64,000 nt of DNA from Sinomonas cellulolyticus (GTDB lineage: Bacteria; Actinomycetota; Actinomycetes; Actinomycetales; Micrococcaceae): contig NZ_BNCM01000005.1 in the NCBI RefSeq assembly GCF_014656475.1, positions 62,001 through 126,000 of the forward strand, written 5' to 3'. Numbering within the stretch: the stretch's first letter is position 1; each line of letters starts with the position of its first letter. The notes beneath the pieces were generated by a model, which worked only from the letters and a program-made list of their open reading frames with translations, was not told the origin of the DNA and did not search any database. Positions 8,579 to 15,989 of this stretch are shown piece after piece. A program made the translations under genes and the position numbers.

Positions 8579-9271
8579 GTGACTGTCCATCCCGCCCCGG
8601 TGGCCCACTCCTCCTGGCCGCACCCGCCCACCCTGATCCTCGCGTCCAAGTCGCCGGCGCGCACCAGACTGCTCGAGGAGGCCGGGATCCCCCACCGCGT
8701 CCTCGTCTCCGCCGTCGATGAGGAGGCCGTTGCCGCGAAGCACCCCGACGCCTCCCCCGCGGAGACGGCCCTCCTCCTCGCGCGGGCCAAGGCCGAGGCG
8801 GTGGCCGCGCTGCCGGCTGCGGCGGGCACGCTCGTCCTGGGCTGCGACTCGGTCTTCGAGCTCGACGGGCAGGCCCTCGGCAAGCCGTACACCCCGGAGG
8901 TGGCCCGCGAGCGGCTCGCCGCGATGAGCGGGCGGTCGGGCATCCTCCATACGGGTCACTGGCTCGTGGACCGGCGCGGCCTGGCCCCTCAGACACCCCA
9001 CCCGCACGAGGCCGCCGTCGGCGAGGTCGCGTCCGCGGGGGTTGAGTTCACGACGATGGATCCCCAGGAAATCGCCGCCTACGTGGCGACCGGGGAGCCG
9101 CTCCACTGCGCCGGCTCGTTCACGATCGACGGCCTCGGCGGCGCATTCCTCTCCAGGGTCGACGGCGATCCGCACACCGTCGTCGGGCTGTCCATCTCGA
9201 CCCTGCGCGCCCTCTTGGCCCACGCGGGAGTACGCCTCACGGACTGGTGGGCCGCCGCCGTCGACCATTGA
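8579..9271 (+). CDS. Maf family nucleoside triphosphate pyrophosphatase
   Basis: A 230-residue Maf/YhdE/YceF-type enzyme that hydrolyses non-canonical or modified NTPs to the monophosphate (house-cleaning). Motifs in order: LILASKSPARTRLLEEAG near the N-terminus (nucleotide-binding SxxR), GCDSVFELDGQALGKP in the middle, and the late block TGEPLHCAGSFTIDGLGGAF. I chose GTG 8579 because TAGCAT at 8566-8571 looks like a -10 box seven bases upstream, giving a leaderless message; ATG 8570 would overlap that box. The carboxylase alpha gene follows on the same strand about 120 bases later. Confidence 0.88.
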   Translation: MTVHPAPVAHSSWPHPPTLILASKSPARTRLLEEAGIPHRVLVSAVDEEAVAAKHPDASPAETALLLARAKAEAVAALPAAAGTLVLGCDSVFELDGQALGKPYTPEVARERLAAMSGRSGILHTGHWLVDRRGLAPQTPHPHEAAVGEVASAGVEFTTMDPQEIAAYVATGEPLHCAGSFTIDGLGGAFLSRVDGDPHTVVGLSISTLRALLAHAGVRLTDWWAAAVDH

Positions 9272-9388
9272 GCGATTTTTGTAGGTCTCCTACAACGGAT
9301 CGGCCTGCTCCGCACGGAATCCGCCACCAATATGGGCGATCCCACCAAAGGGGCGTTAGGCTTCGCGGAGTACAGAACGGAGTTGCCC

Positions 9389-11215
9389 TTGTCGTCGAAT
9401 GCCGCGTCCCGCCCCGCAGATTCCCCCAGCGGGGAGACCACCACCCGGCCCTTCACCAAGGTGCTCATCGCCAATCGCGGTGAGATCGCCGTGCGCGTGA
9501 TCCGCGCCGCCCGCGACGAGGGCCTTGCCTCCGTCGCCGTGTATGCCGAGCCGGACCGCGACGCGCTGCACGTGCGCCTCGCGGACGATGCCTACGCGCT
9601 GGGTGGAACCACGGCCGCCGAGTCCTACCTCGTGATGGACAAGATCATCGACGCCGCCCGCGCGTCGGGCGCAGACGCCGTCCACCCCGGCTACGGCTTC
9701 CTCTCGGAGAACGCCGAGTTCGCCCAGCGCGTCATCGACGCGGGCCTGACCTGGATCGGCCCCTCCCCAGAGTCCATCGCCGCCCTCGGCGACAAGGTCC
9801 GGGCACGCCACATCGCCGAGAAGGTCGGGGCCCCCCTCGTGCCCGGCACCGCCGACCCGGTCGGCTCCGCGGACGAGGTCCTCGACTTCGCGCGCGAGTT
9901 CGGCCTGCCGGTGGCGATCAAGGCCGCGTACGGCGGCGGCGGCCGCGGCATCAAGGTGGCCCGCAGCTTCGAGGAGATCCCCGAACTGTTCGACTCTGCG
10001 GTGCGCGAGGCCACGGCGGCCTTCGGCCGGGGCGAGTGCTTCATCGAGCGCTTCCTCGACGCGCCGCGCCACGTGGAGACCCAGTGCCTCGCGGATGCGG
10101 CGGGGAACGTCGTCGTCGTCTCGACCCGCGACTGCTCGCTCCAGCGCCGCAACCAGAAGCTCGTCGAGGAGGCGCCCGCCCCCTTCCTGACCGAGGAGCA
10201 GACCAAGCGGCTCTACGAGGCCTCCAAGGCCATCCTGCGCGAAGCCAAGTACCTCGGCGCCGGCACGTGCGAATTCCTCGTGGGCCAGGACGGGACCATC
10301 AGCTTCCTCGAGGTCAACACGCGCCTCCAGGTGGAGCACTGCGTGTCCGAGGAGGTCACCGGCCTGGACCTCGTCCGCGAGCAGTTCCGACTCGCGCGCG
10401 GGGAGGAGCTCGGCTACGACGACCCCGAGATCCGCGGCCACTCCTTCGAGTTCCGCATCAACGGCGAGGACGCCGGACGGGGCTTCATGCCGGCTCCGGG
10501 TGTCGTCGAGACCCTCACCTATCCGGCGGGCCCGGGCGTGCGAGTCGATTCCGGCGTCGTGGCCGGTGATGTGGTCTCCGGCAACTTCGACTCGATGCTC
10601 GCCAAGCTCATCGTCTCCGGCTCTTCCCGCGAGCAGGCGCTCCAGCGGGCGCGCCGCGCGCTCGACGAGCTGACGATCACCGGGATGCCCACCGTCGTGC
10701 CGTTCCATCGCGCTGTCGTGAGCGACCCCGCATTCGCCCCGGCCGAGGGCCCGTTCAGCGTGCACACGCGGTGGATCGAGACCGAGTTCGACAACACGAT
10801 TCCGCCCTACGCCGGCCTGCTCGGCGCCGAGGGCGGCGCGGACGACGACGGCTCGCGGCAGAGCGTCGTCGTCGAGGTGGGCGGCAAGCGGCTCGAGGTG
10901 ACGATCCCCGGCGCACTGTCACTGGCAAGCGGCAAAGCCCCCAAGACCAAGAAGAAGTCACGGGGTTCCCGGTCGGCGGCCGCCGGCGGGGCGGCGAGCG
11001 GCGACGCCCTCACGGCGCCGATGCAGGGCACGATCGTGAAGGTGGCCGTCGCGGACGGCGACGTGGTCGCAGAAGGCGATCTCGTCGTCGTGCTCGAGGC
11101 CATGAAGATGGAGCAGCCCCTCACCGCCCACAAGGGGGGCATGATCAAGGGCCTCACGGCCGAGCCCGGCCAGACTGTAGGCGCGGGCGCGCTCATCGCG
11201 ACCATCGAGGACTGA
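9389..11215 (+). CDS. accA: Acetyl/propionyl-CoA carboxylase alpha chain (biotin carboxylase plus biotin carrier)
   Basis: A 608-residue fused subunit. Residues about 22-470 are biotin carboxylase: [20 protein letters not shown], the glycine-rich ATP loop [14 protein letters not shown], and [18 protein letters not shown] at the active site. A basic Gly/Ala/Ser linker leads to the biotin carrier domain with AMKMEQP; the biotinylated lysine is about residue 573. It carboxylates its own biotin for the beta subunit, whose end is at the window start. The TTG start is preferred: ACGGAG lies six bases upstream and a TAGGCT box (9357-9362) sits 26 bases upstream, which would exclude the ATG at 9332. 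It is upstream of a strong terminator. Confidence 0.93.
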   Translation: MSSNAASRPADSPSGETTTRPFTKVLIANRGEIAVRVIRAARDEGLASVAVYAEPDRDALHVRLADDAYALGGTTAAESYLVMDKIIDAARASGADAVHPGYGFLSENAEFAQRVIDAGLTWIGPSPESIAALGDKVRARHIAEKVGAPLVPGTADPVGSADEVLDFAREFGLPVAIKAAYGGGGRGIKVARSFEEIPELFDSAVREATAAFGRGECFIERFLDAPRHVETQCLADAAGNVVVVSTRDCSLQRRNQKLVEEAPAPFLTEEQTKRLYEASKAILREAKYLGAGTCEFLVGQDGTISFLEVNTRLQVEHCVSEEVTGLDLVREQFRLARGEELGYDDPEIRGHSFEFRINGEDAGRGFMPAPGVVETLTYPAGPGVRVDSGVVAGDVVSGNFDSMLAKLIVSGSSREQALQRARRALDELTITGMPTVVPFHRAVVSDPAFAPAEGPFSVHTRWIETEFDNTIPPYAGLLGAEGGADDDGSRQSVVVEVGGKRLEVTIPGALSLASGKAPKTKKKSRGSRSAAAGGAASGDALTAPMQGTIVKVAVADGDVVAEGDLVVVLEAMKMEQPLTAHKGGMIKGLTAEPGQTVGAGALIATIED

Positions 11216-11236
11216 GGCGGGACCCTCAACGCAACG

Positions 11237-11279
11237 CCAGAGACCCCACAGCCCCCGAAGAGGGCTGTGGGGTCTCTGG
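11237..11279. terminator. Strong 18-bp stem terminator after the carboxylase alpha gene
   Basis: An 18-base left arm (11237-11254) pairs perfectly with 11262-11279 across a seven-base loop. It lies 21 bases after the carboxylase stop and before the convergent secreted-protein gene, so it can serve both strands. The right arm is part of a tandem repeat (see 11263-11320). Confidence 0.85.
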
Positions 11280-11320
11280 CACTCGGCTGTGGGGTCTCTG
11301 GCACTCGGCTGTGAGGCCCC
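11263..11320. repeat. 22-bp tandem repeat that duplicates the terminator right arm
   Basis: A 22-bp unit (GGCTGTGGGGTCTCTGG then CACTC) occurs at 11263-11284 and exactly again at 11285-11306, with a decayed third start at 11307-11320. The left arm of the terminator can therefore pair with either of two near-identical right arms. The repeat ends 11 bases before the stop of the minus-strand gene. Confidence 0.9.
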
Positions 11321-11331
11321 GACTCGCCGCC

Positions 11332-12492
11332 CTACTGCTGGTGCACCGTGAGGTTGCCCCATAGGTCGGTCGCGGTGTTTTCCCAGACGACGGCGCCGCC
11401 CTGGTCCTTGATCACGACGTGGACGGTGTCCGGGCTGCCCTTCTTGGCGGAGTTGCCCTGGCGGTTGTCCCCGACGGTCGCCGTGAAGGTGTATCCGTCA
11501 ACGCCGTTGAGGCGGCCGGCCCCGGACCACGTCGCCGTGGTGCCGGACGAGGTGAAGGCGGTGACGCTGGTGCCGTGGAACTTCGCACCTGTCCTGTGGT
11601 CATTGACCTGCAGGTTGCCCCGGAGTCCCTGGGCGTCGCTGATCACCTGGGTGCCCAGCGTGACGTCACCGTCAGCCTGAGCCACCGTCCCGCCGCCCGT
11701 CACCTTTGCGGTGCCTTGGGGCGGGGTCGTGCTGAACGACCCTGCCTTGAGGAACACTCCGCTGTCATAGACGAAGTCCGAGCCGTCGGCGATGGCGAGC
11801 TTGATGTGGTTCGGAACGCCGGCATTGACGGGCGCCATGAACGTCAGCACCGTCGTGAGTCCGTCATACTCAACGTTGCGGGATGCGGATCCCCAGGGGT
11901 TGTCCACGTAGAGCGCAGGGTTGCTGCCCGGGTTGATGTTGTTGACAGTGATGGGCTGGAGGACCCCGCCATTGTCCACGAGAGCGTAGTTCGTCCCGTT
12001 GACGAAGAAGGCGAAGGAGTCGTTGAAGTTTGACCCCACGTACTCGAGGTATTCCTCGGAGCCGAAGACGTACTGGAAGTAGACGGTGTCCGCGTTCGGC
12101 GTGAAGTCGAACTCGAGGACGCTCGCGTCGTGCGTCGTGACGCCGGAGAGCGCCGTCAGGTCGGCGTCGCCAGCCACTCCGTTGGCCGTACTCGTATTCG
12201 GGGCCTTGTTGGGGCCGACGACTGACGCCGTCGAACCGGTGGTCAGCAGCACGCCGGTGTCAAAGCCGACGCTGGCGGCGCCGCCCGCGAACGTTCCCGA
12301 CGCACCAGCCGCGCCCGTGTAGACGACGTTGCTCGCCGTCACGCCGGAGCCGAGAAGTGTGTTGGCAAGGTCAGTCGCGGTCTGGGTCGTGAGGTCCGTT
12401 GTCGACGTCACGGCATGGGCCGGGAGTGCGGTGAGGGATAGGGCGGTGACTGCGCTGAGCACGGCTGCAGAGCGCCAGAAGGTCTGGTTCAT
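11332..12492 (-). CDS. Secreted choice-of-anchor L domain protein
   Basis: A 386-residue exported protein. Residues 1-27 form a Sec signal peptide ending ALPAHA before VTSTT. The mature part begins with the choice-of-anchor L domain; its most conserved stretch is visible as YFQYVFGSEEYLEYVGSNFN, followed by SFAFFVNG. The last 110 residues (KVTGGGTV, then a beta-rich stretch) look like the post-anchor domain seen after such modules. No LPxTG or C-terminal membrane helix is present, so it is probably released or loosely held. I chose the ATG at 12490-12492 because GAGAGA lies upstream and the signal peptide then starts correctly. A good promoter is at 12663-12691, leaving a leader of about 160 bases. 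Function unknown. Confidence 0.8.
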   Translation of the reverse strand: MNQTFWRSAAVLSAVTALSLTALPAHAVTSTTDLTTQTATDLANTLLGSGVTASNVVYTGAAGASGTFAGGAASVGFDTGVLLTTGSTASVVGPNKAPNTSTANGVAGDADLTALSGVTTHDASVLEFDFTPNADTVYFQYVFGSEEYLEYVGSNFNDSFAFFVNGTNYALVDNGGVLQPITVNNINPGSNPALYVDNPWGSASRNVEYDGLTTVLTFMAPVNAGVPNHIKLAIADGSDFVYDSGVFLKAGSFSTTPPQGTAKVTGGGTVAQADGDVTLGTQVISDAQGLRGNLQVNDHRTGAKFHGTSVTAFTSSGTTATWSGAGRLNGVDGYTFTATVGDNRQGNSAKKGSPDTVHVVIKDQGGAVVWENTATDLWGNLTVHQQ

Positions 12493-12662
12493 GGAAGGTC
12501 TCTCTCGAAGGTGCGGTGACACGTTTCACAAGTGTCGACGCCGGCCCCCGCCGGACGTCGTTGTGCCGGCATCGCCGGCGGCGCGTACGCGGGGTACCCC
12601 GGGGAACCTGGACCAAGGGCCCCCCACCCCAGCTGCTCAACCTAGCCGAGCAAGCCGATGCG

Positions 12663-12691
12663 AATATATCCATCACCGTGATTTATTACAA
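12663..12691 (-). promoter_or_regulatory. Sigma-70-type promoter for the secreted protein gene
   Basis: On the minus strand TTGTAA (12686-12691) and TATATT (12663-12668) are separated by exactly 17 bases. The region is strikingly AT-rich for this genome. Transcription should begin near 12656. The rest of the 335-base gap 12523-12857 holds the long leader, a small GACAC/GTGTC inverted repeat (12518-12536) and the 22-bp repeat array; I see no gene in it. Confidence 0.7.
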
Positions 12692-12706
12692 GCACCCACG
12701 ATGCGG

Positions 12707-12858
12707 CAACGGAGGTGGCCCCCGGCGGGCATCCGCCGAAGAGCCACCTCCGTTGTCGCGAAGAGCCACCTCCGTTGTCGCGAAGAGCCACCACCCCTGT
12801 CGCGAAGAGCCACCTCCGTTGTCGCGAGGAGCCACCACCCCAGGCCGGAGGAGCCAGC
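12707..12858. repeat. 22-bp tandem repeat array with an inverted copy, at the end of the MFS gene
   Basis: Five units of 22 bp run from 12738 to 12847 (starts 12738, 12760, 12782, 12804, 12826) and a partial sixth reaches 12858. Units share GAAGAGCCACC and differ mainly in CTCCGTTGTCGC versus ACCCCTGTCGC. An inverted copy, CAACGGAGGTGGC, is at 12707-12719 and pairs with 12743-12755. The array runs directly into the stop codon of the minus-strand transporter, so it is its 3' untranslated region and could act as a terminator. Confidence 0.9.
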
Positions 12859-14264
12859 TAGGCCGAGACGTTGTCCTCGAACTTCGCATCGCGGGTCTCC
12901 TTGGTGAGGAGGAGCGCCACGAAGGTCAGCACTGCGGCGACCGCGAGGTATACGCCGACCCAGACGGTGTTGCCCTTGCCGAACTGCCACAGCGCGATCG
13001 CCACGAATGACGCCGGGGCCGCGCCGATCACGGACGAGAGGTTGTACGCGATCGCGGAGCCGGTGTAGCGCACGTTGGCGGGGAAGAGCTCGGGCAGGAT
13101 CGCCGCCATCGGGCCGAACGTGGCACCCATGAGCGCGAAGCCCACGATCAGGCCCACCATGGCGGCGCCGGTGCCCGGTCCGAACATGAGGCCCCATGTC
13201 AGGCCGAACACGAAGATCAGCCCGGTGACCCAGAGAAGGAACTTGCGGCGGCCGTACTTCTCCGCCAGCGGACCGGAGAGCACGGTGAAGACGCCGAAGA
13301 ACACCACGCCGATGATGAGCATCCACAGGAACAGCCCCCGGTCGATCCCCAGGCCCGGGACGAAGGACGCCGCGTCAAAGGCCTTGCCGGCCTTCTGGGC
13401 CGCAGCGCGTGCCACCTCGGGAGAGGCCGGGGCCGTGCCGTAGGTGAGGGTGAAGCTCGTGGTCAGGTAGAAGAGCACATAGGTCGCGAGCATGATGAAC
13501 GTGCCGGCGACGACGGCGCGCCAGTGGTGCTTGAACGTCGCGGCGAGCGGGACCTTGGCGACCTTCTCCTCATCGATGACCTTCTTGAACGAGGTGCTCT
13601 CCACGAGCTTGAGGCGCACGTACAGGCCGATGGCGACCATGATGATGCTGAAGAGGAACGGGATGCGCCAGCCCCACGCCTCGAACTGGGCCGGGGTGAG
13701 GAACCCGTTCATCACCACGTACATCACGTTGGCGACGATGAACCCGATGGGGGCGCCCAGCTGCGGGAAGGTGCCCCACACGGCACGCTTGCCCTCGGGC
13801 GCGTTCTCGGTGGCCAGCAGGGCCGCGCCGGACCACTCGCCGCCCAGCGCCAGTCCCTGCAGGAAGCGCAGGATCACGAGGGCAAGCGGGGCGAGGACCA
13901 TCCAGCCGGGCGTCGTGGCCGGCGGCAGGAGGCCGATGAGGAACGTGGCAACGCCCATGGTGAGCAGCGACGCGACGAGGGTCCCCTTGCGCCCGAGCTT
14001 GTCGCCGAAGTGCCCGAACAGGATCGAGCCGACCGGCCGGGCAATGAACGCGACGCCGAAAATGGCGAACGAGGACAGGATCGCATTGATGTCGGACGCG
14101 TTCGGGAAGAAGAGCTTGGGGAACACGAGGACCGACGCGGTCGCGTACGCGTAGAAGTCGAAGAACTCGATCGTCGTGCCGATGAGGCTCGAGAAGATGA
14201 CACGGCCCTTGGTATTGGCCGCCTGGCCGGCCGAGGGCTCCGTCACCGCAGAAGTGCTGGACAT
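12858..14264 (-). CDS. MFS transporter, metabolite:H+ symporter (MHS) family
   Basis: A 468-residue, 12-helix permease. The N-terminal IGTTIEFFDFYAYATA segment and the following GHFGDKLGRKGTL loop are diagnostic of the MHS group (ProP, ShiA, KgtP relatives), which imports organic acids, osmolytes or aromatic acids. A second GRR loop (AEKYGRRKFLLW) appears in the C-terminal half. I start at the ATG giving MSSTSAVTEP, since the longer frame adds 64 residues unlike the family. A 25-bp palindrome at 14286-14310 lies in its leader or promoter and may be the operator. Its stop is inside a 22-bp repeat array. Substrate cannot be named. Confidence 0.85.
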   Translation of the reverse strand: MSSTSAVTEPSAGQAANTKGRVIFSSLIGTTIEFFDFYAYATASVLVFPKLFFPNASDINAILSSFAIFGVAFIARPVGSILFGHFGDKLGRKGTLVASLLTMGVATFLIGLLPPATTPGWMVLAPLALVILRFLQGLALGGEWSGAALLATENAPEGKRAVWGTFPQLGAPIGFIVANVMYVVMNGFLTPAQFEAWGWRIPFLFSIIMVAIGLYVRLKLVESTSFKKVIDEEKVAKVPLAATFKHHWRAVVAGTFIMLATYVLFYLTTSFTLTYGTAPASPEVARAAAQKAGKAFDAASFVPGLGIDRGLFLWMLIIGVVFFGVFTVLSGPLAEKYGRRKFLLWVTGLIFVFGLTWGLMFGPGTGAAMVGLIVGFALMGATFGPMAAILPELFPANVRYTGSAIAYNLSSVIGAAPASFVAIALWQFGKGNTVWVGVYLAVAAVLTFVALLLTKETRDAKFEDNVSA

Positions 14265-14285
14265 GGGTTCGCTTTCACATGCTGG

Positions 14286-14310
14286 ACCGGACATTGACTT
14301 TCTGTCCGGT
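14286..14310. promoter_or_regulatory. 25-bp palindrome upstream of the MFS gene (candidate operator)
   Basis: ACCGGACA (14286-14293) and TGTCCGGT (14303-14310) form a perfect 8-bp inverted repeat with a nine-base spacer. It is 22 bases upstream of the MFS start in the 289-base region between the divergent MFS and narK genes. Nothing else regulatory was convincing there apart from a TAGCGT -10-like box at 14500-14505 before narK. Confidence 0.5.
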
Positions 14311-14553
14311 GTTTGGGTACGAACCATCCTACGTCCGGCCAGTCCATCTCCCGGACGACATGTCCACATCCCGAGACGCAAGTGATGTACAGCACTCGCT
14401 TGTGGATCGCGGCCGGACCTCACACCGGCGCCCGGCGCGCGAGAGGCCGATGTCACGGCCCGTTCACAGCGCGCGCCGCCGGACGAAACGCGCCGCTCCT
14501 AGCGTGGAAGCCAGTCCCCCTTCCCCCGATCATCCGTCTCCCTAGGAGCAGCC

Positions 14554-15987
14554 ATGAGCACAGAACCGCGCATCGCGCACGAAGCCGCCACCTCGTCCGA
14601 GCGCCCATCCTCACCCTCGCTGCGGCTCGACACGCGCAGGGGCCGCTGGATCGAGCACTGGGACCCCGAGGACGCGGAGCAGTGGGAACGCGAGGGCAGG
14701 GCGATCGCCCGTCGGAACCTTCGCTGGTCGATCACCGCCGAGTTCCTCGGGTTCGTGGTGTGGCAGCTCTGGTCGATCGTGGTCGTCCAGCTCCCTTCGG
14801 CCGGCTTCGCGTTCAGCACGCCCCAGCTGTTCTGGCTCCTGTCGATGCCGAGCCTCGTCGGAGCGACCCTGCGCATCCCCTACACCTTCATGGTCCCGCG
14901 GTTCGGAGGCCGCAACTGGACCATTGTCTCCGCCCTGCTGCTCCTCCTCCCCACCGTCGGGCTGGCCGCCTGCGTGGCGAACCCGTCCACACCGTTCTGG
15001 CTCATGCTCGCGGTCGCGGGCCTCGCGGGGTTCGGCGGAGGGAACTTCGCGAGCTCGATGGCCAACATCACCTTCTTCTTCCCTGCTAGGGAGAAGGGCT
15101 GGGCGCTCGGCCTCAACGCGGCCGGCGGCAACCTCGGCGCGGCCGTCGCCCAGCTCGTCGTGCCGATCGCCGTGAGCGTCACGGCGCTGTTCGCCTCAGG
15201 GGCCAGCCTCGCCGTCGCCGGCCTCCTGTGGGTCCCGCTCATCCTCGTCGCCGCCGTCGGGGCGTTCAGGCGCATGGACAACCTCGCCCACGCAAGGGGC
15301 GACGTCGCGGGCTCGCTCGCCGCGCTGAAGGAACCGCACCTGTGGGTCATCGCCCTCCTGTACGTGGGCACCTTCGGCTCGTTCATCGGCTTCAGCGGGG
15401 TCTTCCCCAAGCTCATCCACGACATCTTCCCGGCCTTCTCGGCGCTTCCGCTCCCTCTCGGAGGCGCCACGGCAGCGCTCTCCCTCGCCTTCCTCGGGCC
15501 GCTGGTCGGCTCACTCGCCCGGCCCTACGGCGGCCGGCTCGCGGACAGGTTCGGCGGTGCGAGGATCACCGTCGCCTCATTCGCCGCCATGGCCGTGGCG
15601 ACCCTCGCCGTCATCGCCACCCTCCCGGCCAAGAACTTCTGGCTCTTCCTCGCCCTGTTCCTGGCCCTCTTCACGGCGAGCGGGATCGGCAACGGCTCGA
15701 CCTACCGCATGATCCCCGCCGTGTTCGCGACCGCGAGCCGCGCCGCACGGGCCGGCGCCGCGCCGTCGTCCACCTCCCGCCTCGCCTCGGCGGCGCTCGG
15801 GCTGGTCTCCGCGATCGGCGCGTACGGGGGCTTCGCGATCCCGCAGGTCCTCGGCGCGTCGGCGAGCGCGAGCGGCTCCTACGTCCCGGCCTTCTACGGC
15901 TTCGTGGCCGCCTACGTGCTCATGCTCGCCGTAGCGTGGGCGTGCTACCTGCGCCGGGGATCCCGCACTGCCCGGGTGGGGGCGTGA
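14554..15987 (+). CDS. narK: Nitrate/nitrite transporter (NNP family MFS)
   Basis: A 477-residue MFS permease with a 60-residue hydrophilic N-terminus. The two nitrate signature regions of NNP transporters are present: LAGFGGGNFASSMANITFFF with FPAREKGWALGLNAAGGNLG close behind, and the later TASGIGNGSTYRMIPAVF. The family moves nitrate in or exchanges nitrate and nitrite. AGGAG is seven bases before ATG. The stop is four bases from the start of the nitrate reductase, which gives the substrate context: nitrate import for assimilation. Confidence 0.92.
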   Translation: MSTEPRIAHEAATSSERPSSPSLRLDTRRGRWIEHWDPEDAEQWEREGRAIARRNLRWSITAEFLGFVVWQLWSIVVVQLPSAGFAFSTPQLFWLLSMPSLVGATLRIPYTFMVPRFGGRNWTIVSALLLLLPTVGLAACVANPSTPFWLMLAVAGLAGFGGGNFASSMANITFFFPAREKGWALGLNAAGGNLGAAVAQLVVPIAVSVTALFASGASLAVAGLLWVPLILVAAVGAFRRMDNLAHARGDVAGSLAALKEPHLWVIALLYVGTFGSFIGFSGVFPKLIHDIFPAFSALPLPLGGATAALSLAFLGPLVGSLARPYGGRLADRFGGARITVASFAAMAVATLAVIATLPAKNFWLFLALFLALFTASGIGNGSTYRMIPAVFATASRAARAGAAPSSTSRLASAALGLVSAIGAYGGFAIPQVLGASASASGSYVPAFYGFVAAYVLMLAVAWACYLRRGSRTARVGA

Positions 15988-15989
15988 GC

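Noticed and set aside
9332..9388. ATG 9332 as start of the carboxylase alpha gene
   Set aside because: It lies upstream of the likely -10 box TAGGCT (9357-9362), and the TTG 9389 has a ribosome site and matches family length better.
12523..12660. Riboswitch in the leader of the choice-of-anchor L gene
   Set aside because: I could not match any known riboswitch core; only small inverted repeats are seen.
12738..12847. Possible small CRISPR array (regular 22-bp repeats)
   Set aside because: There are no unique spacers; units are contiguous, and no cas genes are present.
14452..14488. GlnR box upstream of narK (GTCAC-n6-TTCAC and a GAAAC nearby)
   Set aside because: Spacing of the GAAAC is off by one and the second half-site is poor, so it is not supported, although GlnR control of narK is expected from other species.
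15228..15989. 250-codon in-frame extension of the nitrate reductase upstream into narK
   Set aside because: It overlaps narK in another frame and is Arg/Pro-rich nonsense; the Cys motif of the enzyme begins right after ATG 15990.
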